Shown piece by piece: positions 60,601-64,000 of a stretch of 64,000 bases of DNA. Source of the stretch: Empedobacter falsenii (GTDB taxonomy: Bacteria > Bacteroidota > Bacteroidia > Flavobacteriales > Weeksellaceae); the NCBI RefSeq assembly GCF_013488205.1, contig NZ_CP040908.1, forward strand, positions 713,501 to 777,500, in the 5' to 3' direction. Under the pieces are notes generated by a model. That model worked only from the letters and a program-made list of their open reading frames with translations, was not told the origin of the DNA and ran no database searches. The translations under genes were made by a program, and so were the position numbers. Within the stretch, counting starts at the first letter, position 1. Each line of letters starts with the position of its first letter.

Positions 60601-62862
60601 ACAAAGGATGCGAAAGATGCGACGCAATTTTTGGTGGCTGGAAATCTAAAAACACTAAACGACATAACGGAAATTAGTTTAAATCCGAATGGATTGGTTT
60701 TAAATTACGATCAATGGCAAGTTGGGGAAGGAAATTTAATTCAGTTGAGAAAAGATGGAATTATCGCGCATAATTTCAGTTTGATGAACAATGGAAGTCA
60801 AATTTTATTGCAATCTGAATCAGAAAAAGGAACAAGTCCGCTGAATATTACCATCAAAGATTTCAAAATTGAAACCATTGCAGAAATCATTAAAAAAGAT
60901 GATTTACCTGCCGAAGGAACAATCAATGGAACAGCTCAAATTAGAGATTTAAACAAAGAAATGACCTTCAATGCTGATTTGACCGTTTCAGATTTAAAAG
61001 CTTTCGGAAATCCTATTGGAAATATTATCGCAAAAGTAAAAAATACTTCTCCAACCATGATTAACGCTGATATTACCTTAGATGGAAACAGCAACAACAT
61101 GAAGATTTTTGGAGATTATAATACCAAAGAAAGTGCGTTTGATTTAGCTTTAGATATCAATCGATTAGAAATGAAATCGGTGCAAGGATTTACAATGAAT
61201 CAAATCAAAGACACAGAAGGTTATATTTCTGGAAATCTAAAAATCGCTGGAACAATAGATAAACCGAGCATTTTAGGTCAAGTCAAATTTAATCAAGTTG
61301 GTTTAACGATTGCTGAAACAGGAAGTAATTTCAGAAAAATTGATGATGCAATTGATTTCACGAACAAAGGAATTGAGTTCAATAAATTCAAAATCAATGA
61401 CAACGAAGAAAATTCTTTAACAATAAGAGGAGAAATTTTAACCGAAACATATCGTGATTTTGCCTTCAATTTAACAGCAAATGCACGAGATTTCAATGTT
61501 GTAAATTCTGAAAAATCGAACGACGCCATCATGTACGGAAAGTTAGCGGTTAATGCAAACTTGACGATAAAAGGAGATTTAGATTTACCAAAAGTAAACG
61601 GAAGTTTAACAGTAACTGATGACACGAATTTCACATTTGTTTTGCCACAATCATCGCCTTCTTTACAAGAGCGCGAAGGAATTGTCGAATTCATTGATCA
61701 AGATCAAGTGGCGCTTCAAGAAACGATTAAAACAGACGAATTAAAAGCCGAATCTAAAATAAAAGGTTTAGATGTAAGTGTCAATATTGAAATTAGCAAA
61801 GAAGCCAAGACATCAATTATCATCGACAAAGCAAACGGAGATTTTGTAGAAATACAAGGTGAAGCCGAATTAACAGGCGGAATGGATCCTTCAGGAAAAA
61901 TGACGTTGGTTGGCGTTTATCAAGTAGAAAAAGGTGCGTACGAACTTTCGGTGAGCTTGTTAAAACGTCGTTTTGATATTCAGAAAGGAAGTAGCATTAC
62001 ATGGACTGGTGAGCCAACTACAGCCAATTTAGACATTACGGCGATTTACAAAACAAAAGCCGCTCCTATTGATTTGATCGAACAACAAATTTCGGGCTAT
62101 TCTTCTTCTGAAATGAATATGTATAAACAACGAATTCCGTTCAATACCGAGTTAATTTTGAAAGGTGAATTATTAAAACCTGATATTAAATTCAATATTT
62201 CAATGGATAAAGACAATCCTTCCATTGCAACTGCGGTGATCGAAAATACACAATCGAAATTGGATCAGTTGAAAAATGATGAAGCCGAAATGAACAAGCA
62301 AGTGTTTGCCTTATTGTTGCTGAATCGTTTTATTGGCGAAAATCCATTCGAAAGTAAAACAAGTGTTTCTGCAGAAACAATGGCGCTACAAAGTGTAAGT
62401 AATATTTTGTCACAACAGTTGAATAATTTGGCGGATGATTTAATCCAAGGAATTGATATCGATTTGGGATTAGATACAGAAGACGATTATTCTTCGGGAT
62501 CTAAAAATACACGAACAGACCTGAATGTTGCCGTGAGCAAACGTTTGTTAAACGACCGAATGAAAGTTTCGGTTGGAAGTAATTTTGGTTTAGATGGTGA
62601 TGCACGAGAAAATGAAAACATGACCAATATTGCAGGTGATATTACGATCGATTATAGTTTATCGCGTGATGGTCGATACATGTTGAGAGCTTATCGAAAA
62701 GATGAATACCAAGTCGCATTACAAGGACAAATTGTAGAGACAGGCGTTGGATTTATCATCACATTAGATTACGATAAATTCAAAGAAATTTTCGAGAAAA
62801 GAAGAAAAAATAGAGCGAACAGAGCAAATAGAAAAACACAAAATCAAGAAGTGAAACCATGA
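57607..62862 (+). CDS. tamB: Translocation and assembly module protein TamB
   Basis: 1751 residues, TTG start at 57607 (the frame opens only 11 codons upstream, after the remnant's stop). One N-terminal membrane anchor (FSLTLLSIILLLTIAIFSL), then AsmA-like repeats: three successive units built on KKFDLEQNSYGIGDFNLDGL, KKLDLQQNSYAVDDILVNGL and NKLDLENSIFDIENILLKDA. The very long beta-taco follows, and a C-terminal TamB/DUF490 domain (TTANLDITAIYKTKAAPIDL, VSNILSQQLNNLADDLIQGI, LNVAVSKRLLNDRMKVSVGS). It bridges inner and outer membranes for lipid or protein transport. Start codon uncertain because the upstream region is rearranged. Confidence 0.92.
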   Translation: MEFNTKKILKYFSLTLLSIILLLTIAIFSLQFPAVQNFVKNKLVNYLENKIHTKVQLDRIYIDFPNSLVMENLFLQGQDVDTLLSVKKFDVGLDIWQLTKSKADIKSIDLNGVHANVIRKPDGKFNFNYIINAFATDEKDESPSKPFIISLDKIKLNDINVSFNDQQAANNIKVYLNSFDTRVKKFDLEQNSYGIGDFNLDGLKLKLKQDIVKEVAKKVEEKVDSLNDQKPMKIELNGINLTNFEVDYGDDISGMFAKVKFKDFKTRVKKLDLQQNSYAVDDILVNGLLVDFDQKMVNKIKENNVDKIDPKSKQNPLQIALNKINLNDIKVNYGDENSKTFAKINLNEFETKINKLDLENSIFDIENILLKDADIEANLFLSSNNSTSTSSTSSTPMNLVLNETKLENVKVKYNNTAERRTAQGMDFNHLDFSKLNLDLRDFEMKNNTFAGQVKNAEIKESRGLNIQKLTTNFLYADTQAYLKNLYLQTPRTILRDEVILHYNTINELTSHPENVLVNANIKNSKIGFADILNLAPTLRNTMPFDKYPNAILSVNTNVKGKVNDLLINNLQVSGLDDLQLSASGRVKNAMNPKNLFYDLNIKNFSTSSKTIYNLVPKNTIPNNIRIPSKLSVKGKAKGTTEIINTQLAINSTLGNAKIDAIVDMQKKDAEKYNVKADLQNLDVGTLISNKDLGKITGKINAIGTSFNPEKMVTKLSGTVSSAYYNKYTYQNIALDAKVNHGAFDAHVFSKDPNANLNLTASGVYKKDLSDVKLNGNIVKLDVQKLGLYSEPMIVAGEIDANFADLNPDYLNGSLYLKNFALSNTKDIFPMQEVSLIATSTADSNQINLTSQLADLDMKGKFKLTQIFGSLTSTINQYYEFQKPNKDEKIEPHQFFTLNAKIKDDELIRRFVPDLKNFETITFDATYDADSKQINVDGKIPNLTYGTNTINNGVLKLSNQNEALLYSLNVDALKSESFQLQKIDLNGDITNNVINYNVSTKDAKDATQFLVAGNLKTLNDITEISLNPNGLVLNYDQWQVGEGNLIQLRKDGIIAHNFSLMNNGSQILLQSESEKGTSPLNITIKDFKIETIAEIIKKDDLPAEGTINGTAQIRDLNKEMTFNADLTVSDLKAFGNPIGNIIAKVKNTSPTMINADITLDGNSNNMKIFGDYNTKESAFDLALDINRLEMKSVQGFTMNQIKDTEGYISGNLKIAGTIDKPSILGQVKFNQVGLTIAETGSNFRKIDDAIDFTNKGIEFNKFKINDNEENSLTIRGEILTETYRDFAFNLTANARDFNVVNSEKSNDAIMYGKLAVNANLTIKGDLDLPKVNGSLTVTDDTNFTFVLPQSSPSLQEREGIVEFIDQDQVALQETIKTDELKAESKIKGLDVSVNIEISKEAKTSIIIDKANGDFVEIQGEAELTGGMDPSGKMTLVGVYQVEKGAYELSVSLLKRRFDIQKGSSITWTGEPTTANLDITAIYKTKAAPIDLIEQQISGYSSSEMNMYKQRIPFNTELILKGELLKPDIKFNISMDKDNPSIATAVIENTQSKLDQLKNDEAEMNKQVFALLLLNRFIGENPFESKTSVSAETMALQSVSNILSQQLNNLADDLIQGIDIDLGLDTEDDYSSGSKNTRTDLNVAVSKRLLNDRMKVSVGSNFGLDGDARENENMTNIAGDITIDYSLSRDGRYMLRAYRKDEYQVALQGQIVETGVGFIITLDYDKFKEIFEKRRKNRANRANRKTQNQEVKP

Positions 62863-64000
62863 AAAAATCAACCTTAACGTATATTAAAATTATTGCATAT
62901 TCATTTTCTGCTCTAGGTATTTCTTCTTGTAGCAATACACGTTTTTTGAAAGAAGGTGAGATGCTTTACACAGGTTCTAAATTAACGATAAAAGGCGATT
63001 CGTTAAGCAAAACTGACAAAGCAGAATTAAAAGATAATCTCGAAAAAAATATCATCCCCAAACCTAATTCAAGTTTTTTTGGACTTCGTCCTCGTTTGTA
63101 CATTTACAACATCACGAGCGAACCTAAAAAGCAAAAAGGATTGAAATATTGGTTGAAATATAAAGTGGGTGAAAAACCTGTTTTATTGGGTGATGTCGAC
63201 ATCGAATTCAATAAAGATATTTTAGTTAATTATTCTGAAAACAAAGGTTATTTCAATGCCAAAGCACAGGGTGATACAATAAGTACAAACAAAAAAGCGG
63301 AAGTGCATTATGTCTTACAACCGCGCAAACGTTATTACATCAACCAAGTTAATTTCCCAAAAGATACCACTTTAGCGATCAACAAAGAAATTAAAAAAAC
63401 GCAAGCAAATACGTTACTGAAAGATAAGCAACCTTTCGATTTGGATGTGATCAAGGCAGAACGAGAACGAATAGATGCGCGTCTGAAAGAAAATGGTTAT
63501 TATTATTTTCATCCTGATAACATCATTGTGCAAGCGGATAGTACAGTTACGAATAAGCAAGATGTCGAACTATTTGTCAAGTTAAAAGATAAGACACCAG
63601 AGCAAGCCAAAAAACAATATAGCATTGACAAGGTTATTGTTTTCCCAGATTATAACATTCGAGACGCACGAAAAGGCATCTATAAAATGCCGATGAACAA
63701 CGATTCCTTAGCAAAATACGAGCAAAATGGTTTTTACATGGTTGATCTAAAAAATAGTTTCAAACCAAAAGTTTTTGACCGTGTGTTATATTTTAAAACG
63801 GGAGAGATTTACAACCGAGCAGATCATAATTTAACCCTGAATCGATTAATTAATTTGGGTGTTTTCAAATTTGTGAAAAATGATTTCGTGATTTCTGATT
63901 CGGTTAACCATAAATTTGATGTGTATTATACCTTAACACCACGCGAATTTCAGTCGTTGAGATTAGAAGTTTTAGGACGAACAAACTCGGCGAATTATGG
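62859..64000 (+). CDS. TamL-type outer-membrane assembly lipoprotein (BamA/TamA family), N-terminal part
   Basis: The ATG at 62859 overlaps the tamB stop by 4 nt and the frame stays open to the window edge. My translation starts MKKSTLTYIKIIAYSFSALG with a lipobox-like ISSC-SNTRFLKEGE, followed by POTRA-type repeats (YYINQVNFPKDTTLAINKEI, ERIDARLKENGYYYFHPDNI, LYFKTGEIYNRADHNLTLNR). The Bacteroidota TamA homologue is a lipoprotein (TamL) and pairs with TamB. The barrel lies beyond the window. Confidence 0.88.
   Translation, partial: MKKSTLTYIKIIAYSFSALGISSCSNTRFLKEGEMLYTGSKLTIKGDSLSKTDKAELKDNLEKNIIPKPNSSFFGLRPRLYIYNITSEPKKQKGLKYWLKYKVGEKPVLLGDVDIEFNKDILVNYSENKGYFNAKAQGDTISTNKKAEVHYVLQPRKRYYINQVNFPKDTTLAINKEIKKTQANTLLKDKQPFDLDVIKAERERIDARLKENGYYYFHPDNIIVQADSTVTNKQDVELFVKLKDKTPEQAKKQYSIDKVIVFPDYNIRDARKGIYKMPMNNDSLAKYEQNGFYMVDLKNSFKPKVFDRVLYFKTGEIYNRADHNLTLNRLINLGVFKFVKNDFVISDSVNHKFDVYYTLTPREFQSLRLEVLGRTNSANY

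Overview
The window comes from a low-GC member of the Bacteroidota, class Flavobacteriia, probably of the Weeksellaceae type (Chryseobacterium/Empedobacter-like; the genus is inferred, not proven). Supporting features are a type IX secretion C-terminal signal, a subtype-iii T6SS Hcp (TssD) with a Bacteroidota-type VgrG, a TonB receptor operon with a di-haem peroxidase, tamB/tamL, many SxxC-type lipoproteins and almost no Shine-Dalgarno sequences.

Region 1 (1-5060, all minus strand): start of an M15 peptidase gene, then a toxin locus (small protein, EndoU-like nuclease toxin, presumed immunity protein), a WYL regulator and a membrane LuxR-type regulator broken by an apparent one-base frameshift. 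The EndoU gene also has a frame problem near its start. Region 2 (5280-20210): surface or secreted proteins. Two copies of one cassette (secreted repeat protein followed by two small HTH proteins) lie at 5281-7563 and 18173-20206. A third secreted paralogue sits at 7910-9187. Between them is a six-gene operon of three tail-collar proteins, a metallophosphatase-like protein without its metal ligands, a T9SS cargo protein and a tiny sorted membrane protein. Housekeeping-type genes (alpha/beta hydrolase, lipocalin, ferritin, AraC regulator) follow. Region 3 (20326-31200): a hydrolase with a degenerate nucleophile site, a four-gene TonB receptor/lipoprotein/barrel/cytochrome-c-peroxidase operon, an intergenic repeat mosaic, a TPR protein and methylmalonyl-CoA epimerase.

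Region 4 (31274-about 49986) is a genomic island abutting a CAU-anticodon tRNA gene. It has an AlpA-like HTH, a RecA-fold ATPase, a toprim/zinc-finger primase-like protein, a MobV relaxase with an oriT-like region, and a defence cargo. The cargo is one minus-strand operon of a Septu-like ATPase + HNH pair and McrB + McrC, and a divergent pair of a PD-(D/E)XK-like protein and a repeat protein. An IS3-family element closes it. No integrase is visible.

Region 5 (49978-54476, minus strand) is a T6SS cargo module: Hcp, VgrG, a candidate effector and a lipoprotein (candidate immunity protein) whose 3' end has been overwritten by the IS. Region 6 (54821-64000): AraC regulator, patatin-like lipase, a small hypothetical protein, a serine-hydrolase remnant, and tamB-tamL (the latter cut by the window edge).

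The best candidates for something undescribed are the tail-collar/pseudo-phosphatase/T9SS operon, the duplicated surface-protein + HTH-pair cassette, the nuclease + repeat-protein pair in the defence island, and the nested inverted repeats between the island's ATPase and primase genes.
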